Assembly: GCA_041666525.1 (NCBI GenBank)
Contig: JBAYGT010000004.1
Coordinates: 62,001-126,000 of the forward strand
From: JBAXTZ01 sp041666525
Lineage (GTDB): Bacteria > Bacillota > Negativicutes > JBAXTZ01
Direction of reading: 5' to 3'
Length of the DNA: 64,000 nt
Both the position numbers and the translations under genes were made by a program. Below are positions 8,625 to 17,609 of this stretch, piece by piece (positions within the stretch are counted from its first letter, which is position 1; every line of letters begins with the position of its first letter). The notes beneath the pieces were generated by a model that was not told where the DNA came from, made no database searches, and saw nothing but the letters and a program-made list of their open reading frames with translations.

Positions 8625-9896
8625 ATGTTAAAAAAACGCATAGCGGTTATGCAGTTTTTCCAGTTCTTTGTCTGGGGCTCCTGGATGATGACAATTGGCG
8701 CGTGGTGGTTTGGCACCATGAAATGGTCCGGCGCTGAGTTCGGCGCTATTTTTGCGACCATGGGATTAGCGTCGCTGTTTGCGCCGACAATCGCCGGGAT
8801 AATTGCTGACCGCTGGATGAACGCCGAGAAACTTTATGGCATCTTGATGCTGTTTGGCGCGGCAGTTTTATTCTACATTCCGCACGCAGCCAACCCGTCG
8901 CAAATGTTCTGGCTGATGTTGCTGAACATGGTATTTTATATGCCAACAATCGGTTTGTCGATTACAATTTCCTACGCTACCATGGAAAAAGCCGGGATGA
9001 ATATCATCAAAGAATATCCGCCAATCCGGGTGCTGGGTACTGTCGGCTTTATCGTAGCGATGTGGACAGTCAGTTTGACACACAATGAAACTTCGGCAAA
9101 TATGTTTTATATTGCCGGAACTGCTGCTACATTTTTAGGTATATTTGGTTTGACAATGCCGGCAGTTCCACCGCTTGGTCAGAGCAAAGGTGGTTCTTTG
9201 TCAGAAACACTTGGATTGCAAGCCTTTAAGATGTTTAAAGATTCAAAAATGGCATTGTTTTTCTTCTTTTCAATGCTACTTGGCGCGGCGTTGCAGTTAA
9301 CCAATGCTTACGGCGATTTGTTCATACACGGTTTTGCTGATAATCCGTTATTTAAGAATTGTTTTGCCGTTCAATATCCGGCAATCATCATGTCGATTTC
9401 GCAAATGTCTGAAACCTTGATGATTTTGTTGATTCCGTTTGTGTTGCGCAAATACGGTATCAAAAAAGTTATGTTGATGAGTATGTTTGCCTGGGTACTT
9501 CGTTTCGGGTTACTTGGTTTCGGCGATCCGGCCGGTGGTCTGTGGATGATCATTTTGTCTTGCATCATCTACGGTATGGCGTTTGACTTCTTCAACATCT
9601 CCGGTTCGTTGTATGTTGAAACCCAGGCTGACCCGACAATCAGAGCATCGGCTCAAGGTTTGTTTATGTTCATGACCAATGGTATCGGCGCGGTTTTGGG
9701 CAGCTCAATCAGTGGTTGGCTGATCAGCGCGCATTACAGTGTAAGAACTGCTACTGGTGGAACAACAATATTGTGGCAGGGCTGGGATGGCATCTGGGTA
9801 GTATTTGCTACTTATTCGCTGATTGTTGGCCTGTTGTTTGCAGTAATGTTCAAACATAAACATAATCCTAAAGATCTGGAAAATTTCCACCACTAA
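8625..9896 (+). CDS. Nucleoside permease-type MFS transporter (NupG/XapB-like)
   Basis: 423 residues with about twelve hydrophobic segments, matching the nucleoside:H+ symporter group of the major facilitator superfamily (NupG is about 418). The N-terminus MQFFQFFVWGSWMMTIGAWW and the segment GIIADRWMNAEKL are characteristic of that group. A good GAGGAG Shine-Dalgarno precedes the ATG. It forms a single-gene unit closed by a strong terminator. A role importing nucleosides would fit with deoC in the preceding operon, but the substrate is inferred only from family. Confidence 0.85.
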   Translation: MLKKRIAVMQFFQFFVWGSWMMTIGAWWFGTMKWSGAEFGAIFATMGLASLFAPTIAGIIADRWMNAEKLYGILMLFGAAVLFYIPHAANPSQMFWLMLLNMVFYMPTIGLSITISYATMEKAGMNIIKEYPPIRVLGTVGFIVAMWTVSLTHNETSANMFYIAGTAATFLGIFGLTMPAVPPLGQSKGGSLSETLGLQAFKMFKDSKMALFFFFSMLLGAALQLTNAYGDLFIHGFADNPLFKNCFAVQYPAIIMSISQMSETLMILLIPFVLRKYGIKKVMLMSMFAWVLRFGLLGFGDPAGGLWMIILSCIIYGMAFDFFNISGSLYVETQADPTIRASAQGLFMFMTNGIGAVLGSSISGWLISAHYSVRTATGGTTILWQGWDGIWVVFATYSLIVGLLFAVMFKHKHNPKDLENFHH

Positions 9897-9906
9897 AATT
9901 GAAGTT

Positions 9907-9939
9907 AAAGAGCGCTCAAAAAATGAGCGCTCTTTTTTT
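9907..9939 (+). terminator. Rho-independent terminator after the nucleoside permease
   Basis: AGAGCGCTCA (9909-9918) pairs perfectly with TGAGCGCTCT (9924-9933), extended by A-T pairs to 12 bp, with a 5-base loop and a run of seven Ts. This is the strongest terminator in the window. Confidence 0.93.
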
Positions 9940-9966
9940 GCGCAATTTCGTCTGAGGTGATAAAAT
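9938..9966 (+). promoter_or_regulatory. Promoter of glnS
   Basis: TTGCGC at 9938-9943 and TAAAAT at 9961-9966 are separated by 17 bp, and TG at 9958-9959 makes an extended -10. It lies directly after the previous terminator, 30 bp before the glnS start, with a GGAGG Shine-Dalgarno in between. Confidence 0.6.
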
Positions 9967-9995
9967 AAAGCTTAATCTATATCGGAGGCATATTA

Positions 9996-11642
9996 ATGAG
10001 CGACATTAGCCGGAATTTTATTGAAGAGATAATTGACCGTGATTTGGCAAGCGGAAAACGCCGTGAAATAGTGACACGGTTCCCGCCGGAACCAAACGGT
10101 TATTTGCATATCGGACACAGCAAAGCGATTACGATTAATTTCGGATTGGCTGAGCAGTACCATGGCAGATGCAATCTGCGTTTTGATGACACCAATCCGA
10201 CTAAAGAGGATATGGAGTACGTCGATAGTATCAAAGAAGATATTAAATGGCTGGGGTTTGAATGGGCGAATGTTTTTTACGCCTCGAGTTATTTTGGCAA
10301 ACTATATGATTGTGCCGAAGAATTAATTAAGCGCGGCGCTGCCTATGTTTGTGATTTGACGGCTGACGAAATAAAACAATCCCGTGGTACACTAGTTGAA
10401 CCGGGTAAAGACAGTCCGTATCGCCAGCGCTCGGTTGAAGAAAATCTAGGTTTGTTTCGCAGGATGCGAGCCGGTGAGTTTGCCGACGGAGCGCGCTGCT
10501 TGCGGGCGAAAATTGACATGGCATCGCCAAATATGAATATGCGTGATCCGCTGGTTTACCGGATATTGCGGGCTAGTCATCATCAAACCGGTGATGAATG
10601 GTGTATCTATCCATTATATGACTATGCGCATCCGCTGTCGGATGCTTTTGAAGGCATTACGCATTCACTCTGCTCGCTGGAATTTGAAGCACATCGTCCG
10701 TTGTATGACTGGTTTTTGGCGGCGCTGGATTATCCGGTGCGGCCGCAGCAAATTGAGTTTGCCCGGCTGAATATTACCCGTACGATAATGTCGAAAAGAT
10801 TTTTGAAACGGTTGGTTGATGAACAACATGTTTTAGGTTGGGATGATCCGCGGATGCCGACAATTTGCGGGATTCGCCGTCGCGGTTATCCGGCAGCAGC
10901 GGTGCGTGATTTTTGCGCGCGTATCGGCGTGGCAAAAGCTAACAGTACGGTGGATATGGCTTATCTGGAAGCTTGTGTACGGGAAAATTTGAACAAGACT
11001 GCGTGGCGGGCGATGGCGGTATTGCGGCCGCTCAAAGTAGTGTTAACAAATTACGAAGAGGGCGTGGTCGAGCTGCTCGCGGCGGATAATAATACCGAAG
11101 ATGTTGCTGCTGGTCAACGGCAAATTGCTTTCGGCCGGGAATTATATATTGAACAGGAAGATTTTGCGGAAAATCCGCCACCGAAATATCACCGCCTAAC
11201 ACCTGGCGGTGTAGTGCGTTTGAAACATGCTTATATTATTAAATGCAATGAAGTGATAAAAAATGCTAATGGAGAAATAAGCGAACTGCGGTGTGAATAT
11301 TACCCGGAATCAAAAAGCGGACAAGATAAATCCGGCATAAAATGCAAGGGGGTTATTCACTGGGTGGACGCGAATACGGCAATTGATGCCAAAATCCGGT
11401 TGTTTGATTATTTACTAACCGAGCGGCAGGATAATGAAAAAGTTGATTTTGTTGAATTGCTTAATCCCAATTCAATGGAAGTGCTTGAGCATTGTAAAGT
11501 TGAAGCAAGTCTGGCGAAGGTGGAGCAAGACTCGCGCTATCAATTTTTGCGCCAAGGTTATTTCTGGGCCGATTATGACTCACGGCCGGGGGCATTGGTG
11601 TTTAATCGGATTGTTAATCTAAAAGACGGATACAAATTATAG
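9996..11642 (+). CDS. glnS: Glutaminyl-tRNA synthetase
   Basis: 548 residues, close to E. coli GlnRS (about 553). It charges tRNA-Gln with glutamine. The class I signature HIGH is at residues 38-41 in PPEPNGYLHIGHSK, and the KMSKS-equivalent MSKR is at 265-268 in TRTIMSKRFLKRLV. The C-terminal anticodon-binding barrels include VKFRLFDY-type segments (AKIRLFDYLLTE) and the family ending FNRIVNLKD. Its presence means the organism can charge tRNA-Gln directly, whether or not it also has GatCAB. The OPT transporter gene follows 10 bp later. Confidence 0.98.
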   Translation: MSDISRNFIEEIIDRDLASGKRREIVTRFPPEPNGYLHIGHSKAITINFGLAEQYHGRCNLRFDDTNPTKEDMEYVDSIKEDIKWLGFEWANVFYASSYFGKLYDCAEELIKRGAAYVCDLTADEIKQSRGTLVEPGKDSPYRQRSVEENLGLFRRMRAGEFADGARCLRAKIDMASPNMNMRDPLVYRILRASHHQTGDEWCIYPLYDYAHPLSDAFEGITHSLCSLEFEAHRPLYDWFLAALDYPVRPQQIEFARLNITRTIMSKRFLKRLVDEQHVLGWDDPRMPTICGIRRRGYPAAAVRDFCARIGVAKANSTVDMAYLEACVRENLNKTAWRAMAVLRPLKVVLTNYEEGVVELLAADNNTEDVAAGQRQIAFGRELYIEQEDFAENPPPKYHRLTPGGVVRLKHAYIIKCNEVIKNANGEISELRCEYYPESKSGQDKSGIKCKGVIHWVDANTAIDAKIRLFDYLLTERQDNEKVDFVELLNPNSMEVLEHCKVEASLAKVEQDSRYQFLRQGYFWADYDSRPGALVFNRIVNLKDGYKL

Positions 11643-11652
11643 TGATTGAATT

Positions 11653-13164
11653 ATGAAAAACAGTAATGTACCGGTATTACTTATCGCAATTGTCGGTGCG
11701 GTCGCAATTTCACTCAGCTCATTGTATGTTGCATTAAAATTGGGAGCATTACCGTGGCCGACAGTGTTTGCAGCGTTATCGGCTTATGGCTTGTTACGAT
11801 TGCTGAAACGACCGGATATCAATGAAGCTAATTGTGCGCAGGCGGCGATTTCCGCCGGCGGCCTGGTTGCCGGCGGGCTGGCATTTACTTTACCAGCGCT
11901 GTGGATGCTGCAGGCCGATGCTTCAATAAGCCGGTTTGAGGTAACTTGTTTGGCACTGGCCGGTGGATTGGCCGGTTGGTTTTTTGCGTCAATACTCAGA
12001 CACGAAGTTTTGGATAAACAACAGATGCCGTTTCCGATGGGGCAAGCGGCGGCCGAGGTTTTAGAAAGCAGCGCCGGTGGCGCACACTCCCGGTTGCTAT
12101 TCAGTTCGTTGTTTGTCGCCGGGGCGGTAACATTGATGCGTGATTGGCTCAAGTTGTTTCCGGCAGCATTAATAATTCCAATTCGGAGTTTTCCGGTGGG
12201 TATATGGATATCGCCGATGGCGGTCGGTGTCGGCTATGTGCTGGGTGCAGGCTATTGCTTGTATTGGGCGGGCGGAATGGTAGCCGGCGTGGTGTGGATG
12301 ATAGCTTCCGGTAATCCGGAAGCGTTGTTTATAAAGAATAGCGCGGGGATTGGTTTGATTACCGGTGGTGGTATCGGCACGGTGTTGATAAATTTACAAT
12401 TCAGTCGCGCAAAGATGCAGATTTCTGCAAGAAAACGGGACTGGTTAATATTAGCTGCGGCTTATGTATTGCTGGGGTTTTCCGGATTAGGTTGGCTGGC
12501 AACGCTACTGTTGATAGTTGTGACATTTATCGCCTGCCGGATTGCAATGCAGCTTACTGGACAGACGGCGATTAATCCAATGGATTTATTAGGGTTGATG
12601 ACAGTTTTGATTATGTCGGCAATTTTCAACCTGGCTGTAAAACCGATGATTATGACGGCCGTGGTAGCGGCGGTGGCTTGCGCAGTAGCCGGCGACACCT
12701 TGCAAGATTTAAAGAGTGGCTTGTTGCTGGGAACTTCCCAGCGTAAACAACTGCGATTCGCTTTGCTTGGCACGATTGTTGGTGCGTTGGTGGCATCAGC
12801 AGCGATATTGATTTTGCATGAAGAATATGGCGTGTTCGGCGGCGTTTCGGAATTTGCCGCACCGCAGGCGGCAGCGATTGCTGCAATGCTGGGCGGAGAA
12901 TTCCATTCAGCGGTGTTTTTTGGAGCGTTGGTATTAGGAGTTAGCGGGGTGCTTTTCAAACAGCCGATGATGCTCATCGGATTGGGCGTGTATCTGCCAA
13001 CACCGCTGTCAGCAGCGATTGTGTTAGGCGGGGTTGTAAGTTATATAGCAAAATGCTATGGCGAGCATGCTGAGCGCCAATGTTCGCATATTGCCGCCGG
13101 TTGTCTGGGCGGCGAGGGAATCGCCGGAATGCTTTATGCCTTATTTCGCGCGGTGAGCGGATGA
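11653..13164 (+). CDS. OPT-family oligopeptide/metal-chelate transporter, short form
   Basis: 503 residues, almost entirely hydrophobic, with about 14 predicted membrane segments. Segments such as NEANCAQAAISAGGLVAGGL and PFPMGQAAAEVLES match the OPT superfamily, whose members import small peptides or metal-siderophore/nicotianamine complexes by proton symport. It is shorter than many bacterial OPT proteins (about 600-680), but the frame is intact and shows no sign of decay. It starts 10 bp after glnS. The substrate is unknown. Confidence 0.75.
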   Translation: MKNSNVPVLLIAIVGAVAISLSSLYVALKLGALPWPTVFAALSAYGLLRLLKRPDINEANCAQAAISAGGLVAGGLAFTLPALWMLQADASISRFEVTCLALAGGLAGWFFASILRHEVLDKQQMPFPMGQAAAEVLESSAGGAHSRLLFSSLFVAGAVTLMRDWLKLFPAALIIPIRSFPVGIWISPMAVGVGYVLGAGYCLYWAGGMVAGVVWMIASGNPEALFIKNSAGIGLITGGGIGTVLINLQFSRAKMQISARKRDWLILAAAYVLLGFSGLGWLATLLLIVVTFIACRIAMQLTGQTAINPMDLLGLMTVLIMSAIFNLAVKPMIMTAVVAAVACAVAGDTLQDLKSGLLLGTSQRKQLRFALLGTIVGALVASAAILILHEEYGVFGGVSEFAAPQAAAIAAMLGGEFHSAVFFGALVLGVSGVLFKQPMMLIGLGVYLPTPLSAAIVLGGVVSYIAKCYGEHAERQCSHIAAGCLGGEGIAGMLYALFRAVSG

Positions 13165-13186
13165 GCTTCATGGGTTTGAATATGAA

Positions 13187-13254
13187 GCTTCAAGGCAGCA
13201 AGCCTCAAAGGAGAAGTCTTTGTTTCCTTTGCAGCCTTGTAACTTTGCGGCTAG
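13187..13254. repeat. Degenerate heptad-period inverted repeat upstream of gcvT
   Basis: The left arm reads GCTTCAA, GGCAGCA, AGCCTCA, AAGGAGA in 7-bp steps. The right arm, in reverse complement, reads AAGTTAC, AAGGCTG, CAAAGGA. Parts of the arms pair imperfectly (CAAGG...AAAGGA with TCCTTTGCAGCCTTG). The 144-bp gap between the OPT gene and gcvT contains little else. Confidence 0.5.
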
Positions 13255-13308
13255 TATTCCAGTGGCTACAGTTGTCAATTATGAGTTATAAGTTACGCTG
13301 AGGTGATT

Positions 13309-14397
13309 ATGTCAAAACGAACATCGCTATACGAGCAACACATTGCGGCTGGCGGAAAAATGGTTGAATACGCCGGTTGGGAATTGCCGGTGCAGTACGC
13401 CGGGTTGGCGGTTGAACATGAAGCAGTGCGTACAACAGCGGGAATATTTGACGTTTCGCATATGGGCGAAGCATTAGTATTTGGTCCCGAGTCCGAAGAG
13501 TTTTTAAACTACTTGCTTACTAATGCCGTGGATAAGCTCGAAGATAACAAAGTGTTGTATTCGCTGATGTGCTATCCGGATGGCGGCGTGGTCGACGATT
13601 TGTTGGTCTATCGTTTTGTCGAACGCGAATATTTTTTAGTTATAAACGCGGCAAACATTGCCAAGGACCTGGCCTGGATGACGGAACAAGCAACTGGTTT
13701 TGCGGTGCAAATTGTCGATGTTTCGTCAGAAACTTCCGAGATTGCCCTTCAGGGGCCGGATGCCGAACGGTTGTTGCAGCAGTGGACCAAATTTGATTTA
13801 AATGAGCTGAAGTTTTTTGAGTGCGCGCGTGAAGTCGAAATTGTCGGTTGTAAATGTCTGATATCACGTACTGGCTATACCGGCGAGGATGGCTTCGAAA
13901 TATATACCGCCAACGATTACGTAGCGCAAATTTGGCAGGCATTAATAGCTGCCGGTGCGCAGCCTTGCGGACTTGGTTGCCGGGATACGCTACGGTTTGA
14001 AGCCGGGTTACCGCTCTACGGTTATGAAATATCCGCAAATATTTCGCCGCTGGAAGCCGGATTAGGAATGTTTGTGCGGCTGGAAAAACCGGATTTCGTC
14101 GGTAAACAGGCGTTGCTGGCCGCCAAAGAACAAGGGCTGGCGCGCAAAACGGTCGGGTTTGAATTGTTGGACAAAGGAATTCCGCGGCATGGCTATGAAG
14201 TGCAAATTGAGGGCAAAACAATTGGTACGGTTACAACCGGTTATCTATCGCCAACGTTGAAAAAATCGATTGGATTGGCGTTAATCGACAGTGATTATGC
14301 AAAACCAGACGGCGAATTTGCCGTGTTGATGCGCGGAAAATTGCTGCGGGCAAAAATTATCAGTCGGCAGTTTATCAAGAAAAACTACAAAAAATAA
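13309..14397 (+). CDS. gcvT: Glycine cleavage system T protein (aminomethyltransferase)
   Basis: About 362 residues, standard for GcvT. It transfers the methylene unit from the aminomethyl-lipoyl H protein to tetrahydrofolate and releases ammonia. Family segments are MVEYAGWELPVQYAG, GIFDVSHMGEA, SRTGYTGEDGFEIY and RDTLRFEAGLPLYG. ATG 13309 is chosen over the in-frame GTG at 13303 because GAGGTG is then correctly spaced. First gene of the gcvT-gcvH-gcvPA-gcvPB-lpdA-lplA operon. Confidence 0.97.
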   Translation: MSKRTSLYEQHIAAGGKMVEYAGWELPVQYAGLAVEHEAVRTTAGIFDVSHMGEALVFGPESEEFLNYLLTNAVDKLEDNKVLYSLMCYPDGGVVDDLLVYRFVEREYFLVINAANIAKDLAWMTEQATGFAVQIVDVSSETSEIALQGPDAERLLQQWTKFDLNELKFFECAREVEIVGCKCLISRTGYTGEDGFEIYTANDYVAQIWQALIAAGAQPCGLGCRDTLRFEAGLPLYGYEISANISPLEAGLGMFVRLEKPDFVGKQALLAAKEQGLARKTVGFELLDKGIPRHGYEVQIEGKTIGTVTTGYLSPTLKKSIGLALIDSDYAKPDGEFAVLMRGKLLRAKIISRQFIKKNYKK

Positions 14398-14409
14398 GAG
14401 GTGGGATGT

Positions 14410-14793
14410 ATGAAATTTCCAAATGGTTACAGCTATTCCAAAGATCATGAATGGGTGAAAGTTGTTGGTGATTATGCTTATATTGGAATCAGTGATTTTG
14501 CCCAACATTCGCTTGGCGAAATTGTCTTCGTCGATTTGCCGGAAGTAGATACCGAGTTTTCTGCAGGCGACACTTTCGGTGCGGTAGAATCAGTGAAAGC
14601 TGCCAGCGATTTATACATGCCAATCGGCGGAAAAGTACTGGAAATAAATGAAGCGTTAAGCGCTGAACCGGGACTGTTAAACACTGATTCGTACGAAAAT
14701 TGGATTGTCAAAATCGAGATGACAGACCGCGCGGAGGTGGATGCTTTGCTTGAGCCGATCCAATATGAACAATTTGTAAATACAGGGAAATAA
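14410..14793 (+). CDS. gcvH: Glycine cleavage system H protein
   Basis: 127 residues, the usual size of the lipoylated carrier that shuttles aminomethyl between the P, T and L proteins. The lipoyl-lysine is Lys63 in GAVESVKAASDLYMP. HEWV near residue 13 and GISDFAQHSLGEIVFVDLP are conserved. The ATG at 14410 follows GAGGTGG; the GTG at 14401 lies within that Shine-Dalgarno region and is unlikely to be the start. It follows gcvT by 12 bp. Confidence 0.97.
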   Translation: MKFPNGYSYSKDHEWVKVVGDYAYIGISDFAQHSLGEIVFVDLPEVDTEFSAGDTFGAVESVKAASDLYMPIGGKVLEINEALSAEPGLLNTDSYENWIVKIEMTDRAEVDALLEPIQYEQFVNTGK

Positions 14794-14814
14794 GGACCCA
14801 AAATTGGAGGGGCT

Positions 14815-16149
14815 ATGCACCGATATATTCCTGTCACCGAAACGGATAAGGCAACGATGCTTGATCGGATAGGTAAAAGCAGTATCGATGAGTTGTTTGT
14901 GGCAATACCCGAAAGCATCCGTTTGCAAACCGATTTAAATATCCCCGAGGGTATCAGTGAGCCGGAATTAATCAAGATAATGAAGGTCTGTGCGGATGAG
15001 AATATTTCCACAGAGGATTTGTGTTGTTTTCTTGGCGCCGGTTGCTATGACCATTATATTCCGGCCACAATAAAGCATCTTGTTTCGCGCAGTGAGTTTT
15101 TGACAGCCTACACGCCTTATCAGCCGGAAATCAGCCAGGGAACCTTGCAGGCGATATTTGAATATCAAAGTAATATTTGTAATTTAACCGGTTTGGCTTA
15201 TTCCAATGCATCATTGTATGATGTTGCGACGGCGACTGGTGAGGCGGCATTCATCGCCGCTGATGCTACCCGCCGGAAAAAAATTCTGGTGTCGCGGGCG
15301 GTCGATCCGCAAATTCGCGCGGTGCTACGGACGATGCTCGTTAATGCGTCAATCGAAACCGAAGAAATTGCATTAATTGATTTTGCTACCGATGGTCTGA
15401 ATTGCAGTGCGAAGAGTAATGACGGAGTTGCCGCAATAATTGTGCAGTCACCGAATTTTTTTGGCACCATCGAAGAAATGAAGGCGTTTTCGGAAATTGC
15501 CAAGGCCAATAAAGCGTTGTTTATTGCTATTGTTGATCCAATAAGTTTGGCAATATTGCCAACTCCGGCGGAATATGGTGCGGATATTGCGGTTGGCAAT
15601 GCTCAGCCATTGGGCAACCCGATGAATTTTGGCGGGCCGCATATTGGATTTATTGCTGTAACTGAAAAGCATTTGCGCCGTTTGCCCGGCAGAATCGTCG
15701 GACAGACAGTTGACCGTGAGGGACGCCGCTGCTATGTGTTGACACTCCAGGCACGAGAGCAGCACATCCGTCGTGAAAAAGCCACTTCGAATATTTGTTC
15801 CAATCAGGCATTGTGTGCGCTGACCGCGACGATATATTTGTCGCTGGTGGGCGCGGATGGTTTACAGGAGGTTGCGCGGCAATGTACCAACAAGTCATAT
15901 TATGCGCGTGAACAGTTGCTTGCTACGGAGTCCTTTAATGCCGTTCGGCAACCGGTGTTTTTTCGCGAATTTGTATTAGCTGCTAAATCCGGCGCAACAA
16001 AAGTTAATGAGCTGTTGATGAATTGCGGAATACTGGGCGGCTATGATTTGTCTGCCGACTATCCGGAATATCGGGATCATCTGTTATTTTGCGTTACCGA
16101 GAAACGCAGTAAACAGGAAATCGACCGGTTATGCCAAGTGTTGAGCTGA
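14815..16149 (+). CDS. gcvPA: Glycine dehydrogenase (decarboxylating) subunit 1
   Basis: 444 residues, the usual length of the N-terminal half of a split P protein, as found in Bacillota and Thermotoga. Segments HRYIPVTETDKATML, FLGAGCYDHYIPA, YQPEISQGTLQAIFEYQ and GGPHIGFIAV are typical. With subunit 2 it decarboxylates glycine on PLP and passes aminomethyl to GcvH. It follows gcvH by 21 bp with GGAGG upstream. Confidence 0.97.
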   Translation: MHRYIPVTETDKATMLDRIGKSSIDELFVAIPESIRLQTDLNIPEGISEPELIKIMKVCADENISTEDLCCFLGAGCYDHYIPATIKHLVSRSEFLTAYTPYQPEISQGTLQAIFEYQSNICNLTGLAYSNASLYDVATATGEAAFIAADATRRKKILVSRAVDPQIRAVLRTMLVNASIETEEIALIDFATDGLNCSAKSNDGVAAIIVQSPNFFGTIEEMKAFSEIAKANKALFIAIVDPISLAILPTPAEYGADIAVGNAQPLGNPMNFGGPHIGFIAVTEKHLRRLPGRIVGQTVDREGRRCYVLTLQAREQHIRREKATSNICSNQALCALTATIYLSLVGADGLQEVARQCTNKSYYAREQLLATESFNAVRQPVFFREFVLAAKSGATKVNELLMNCGILGGYDLSADYPEYRDHLLFCVTEKRSKQEIDRLCQVLS

Positions 16150-16156
16150 GGTGAAC

Positions 16157-17608
16157 ATGCATTACGATAAATTGATTTTTGAGCTGTCAGCTACGGGAAA
16201 ATCCGGCTATGCAATTCCAAAATGTGATGTTCGGGATATCGTTTTAACAAAATTGGCGAAAACTTTGCGAAATTCGCCGTTGATGTTACCTTGTGTTAGC
16301 GAAGCGGAATGTGTGCGCCATTTCACCAACTTGAGCACGCAGAACCACAATGTTGATAGCGGTTTCTATCCGCTTGGCTCCTGTACGATGAAATACAATC
16401 CGCGGGTTAATGAAGACGTTGCCATGCTGAATGGTTTTTCTATGTTGCATCCGCTGCAACCGGCAAATTCCTGTCAGGGGATTTTACGGTTGTTGTACGA
16501 ATTGCAGTGTTGCCTTGCCGAAATTACCGGCATGGACGCGGTTACGCTGGCGCCGGCGGCCGGAGCACACGGTGAATATACCGGATTATTGATAATAAAG
16601 AAATATCACGAGCAACGGAAGGATAACAACCGCCGAAAAATCATTGTGCCGGATTCGGCGCATGGTACTAATCCGGCGTCGGCGGCAGTTGCGGGATTCG
16701 ATGTCGTTGTGATCAAATCAACGCCGGACGGCGGTGTGGATCTTGACGAATTAAAAGCCGCGCTTTCTGATGAAGTGGCCGGATTGATGTTGACTAATCC
16801 CAGCACTCTGGGGTTGTTTGAGGAAAAGATTTTGGAAATTGCCGCGCTGGTGCATGCCGCCGGTGGATTGCTATATTATGACGGCGCCAATATGAATGCG
16901 ATAATGGGCAAAACCCGCCCGGGCGATATGGGCTTTGACGTTATCCATCTGAATTTGCACAAGACTTTTTCCGCACCGCACGGCGGCGGCGGACCGGGCA
17001 GTGGGCCGGTAGGAGTTAAGTCGTTCCTGACCGATTATTTACCGTTGCCGCAGTTGATTAAAACTGAAGATGAATATTATGAATTTATTGTTGATTTGCC
17101 GCAATCCATCGGGCGGATAAAAAATTTCTATGGTAATGTTGCGGTGTTAATAAAGGCTTATGCTTATATATTGACGCTGGGAGCTGCCGGATTACGCGAA
17201 GCCTCGGAAATTGCCGTACTCAACGCCAATTACTTAAAGGAATTGTTGCGTAATGATTACCAGTTGGCGGTAAATAAGGAGTGTATGCACGAAGTGGTGT
17301 TTGCCGGATTGGCCGACAAAAATTCCGGTGTGACAACGCTTGATGTTGCCAAACGGCTGATTGATTATGGTTATCATCCGCCGACGATCTATTTTCCAAT
17401 GATTGTTGAGCAAGCCATGATGTTTGAACCAACTGAGACCGAAAGCAAAACTGCACTGGATGAGTTTGCTGCAGCCATGTTGAAAATTGCGCGTGAAGCA
17501 AAAGAAACTCCGGAAATATTTAAAAATGCGCCGTACACTGCGCCAGTATCCCGTCCTGACGAAGTTGCGGCTGCCCGCAAACCGGTTTTGAAATACAGCG
17601 GTGCATGA
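16157..17608 (+). CDS. gcvPB: Glycine dehydrogenase (decarboxylating) subunit 2
   Basis: About 483 residues, the C-terminal half of the split P protein. The PLP lysine is Lys269 in LNLHKTFSAPHGGGGPGSGP. Other segments are NVDSGFYPLGSCTMKYNP and PDSAHGTNPASAA. The start ATG 16157 is preferred over GTG 16151, since GAGGTG (16148-16153) overlaps the gcvPA stop and is well placed for 16157. The end overlaps the region just before lpdA. Confidence 0.97.
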   Translation: MHYDKLIFELSATGKSGYAIPKCDVRDIVLTKLAKTLRNSPLMLPCVSEAECVRHFTNLSTQNHNVDSGFYPLGSCTMKYNPRVNEDVAMLNGFSMLHPLQPANSCQGILRLLYELQCCLAEITGMDAVTLAPAAGAHGEYTGLLIIKKYHEQRKDNNRRKIIVPDSAHGTNPASAAVAGFDVVVIKSTPDGGVDLDELKAALSDEVAGLMLTNPSTLGLFEEKILEIAALVHAAGGLLYYDGANMNAIMGKTRPGDMGFDVIHLNLHKTFSAPHGGGGPGSGPVGVKSFLTDYLPLPQLIKTEDEYYEFIVDLPQSIGRIKNFYGNVAVLIKAYAYILTLGAAGLREASEIAVLNANYLKELLRNDYQLAVNKECMHEVVFAGLADKNSGVTTLDVAKRLIDYGYHPPTIYFPMIVEQAMMFEPTETESKTALDEFAAAMLKIAREAKETPEIFKNAPYTAPVSRPDEVAAARKPVLKYSGA

Positions 17609-17609
17609 G

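Noticed and set aside
12462..15011. Long open frames on the minus strand, for example 12462-12977, 13640-14221 and 14478-15011
   Set aside because: They lie antisense to the conserved OPT, gcvT, gcvH and gcvPA genes and show no recognisable protein family or ribosome-binding site.
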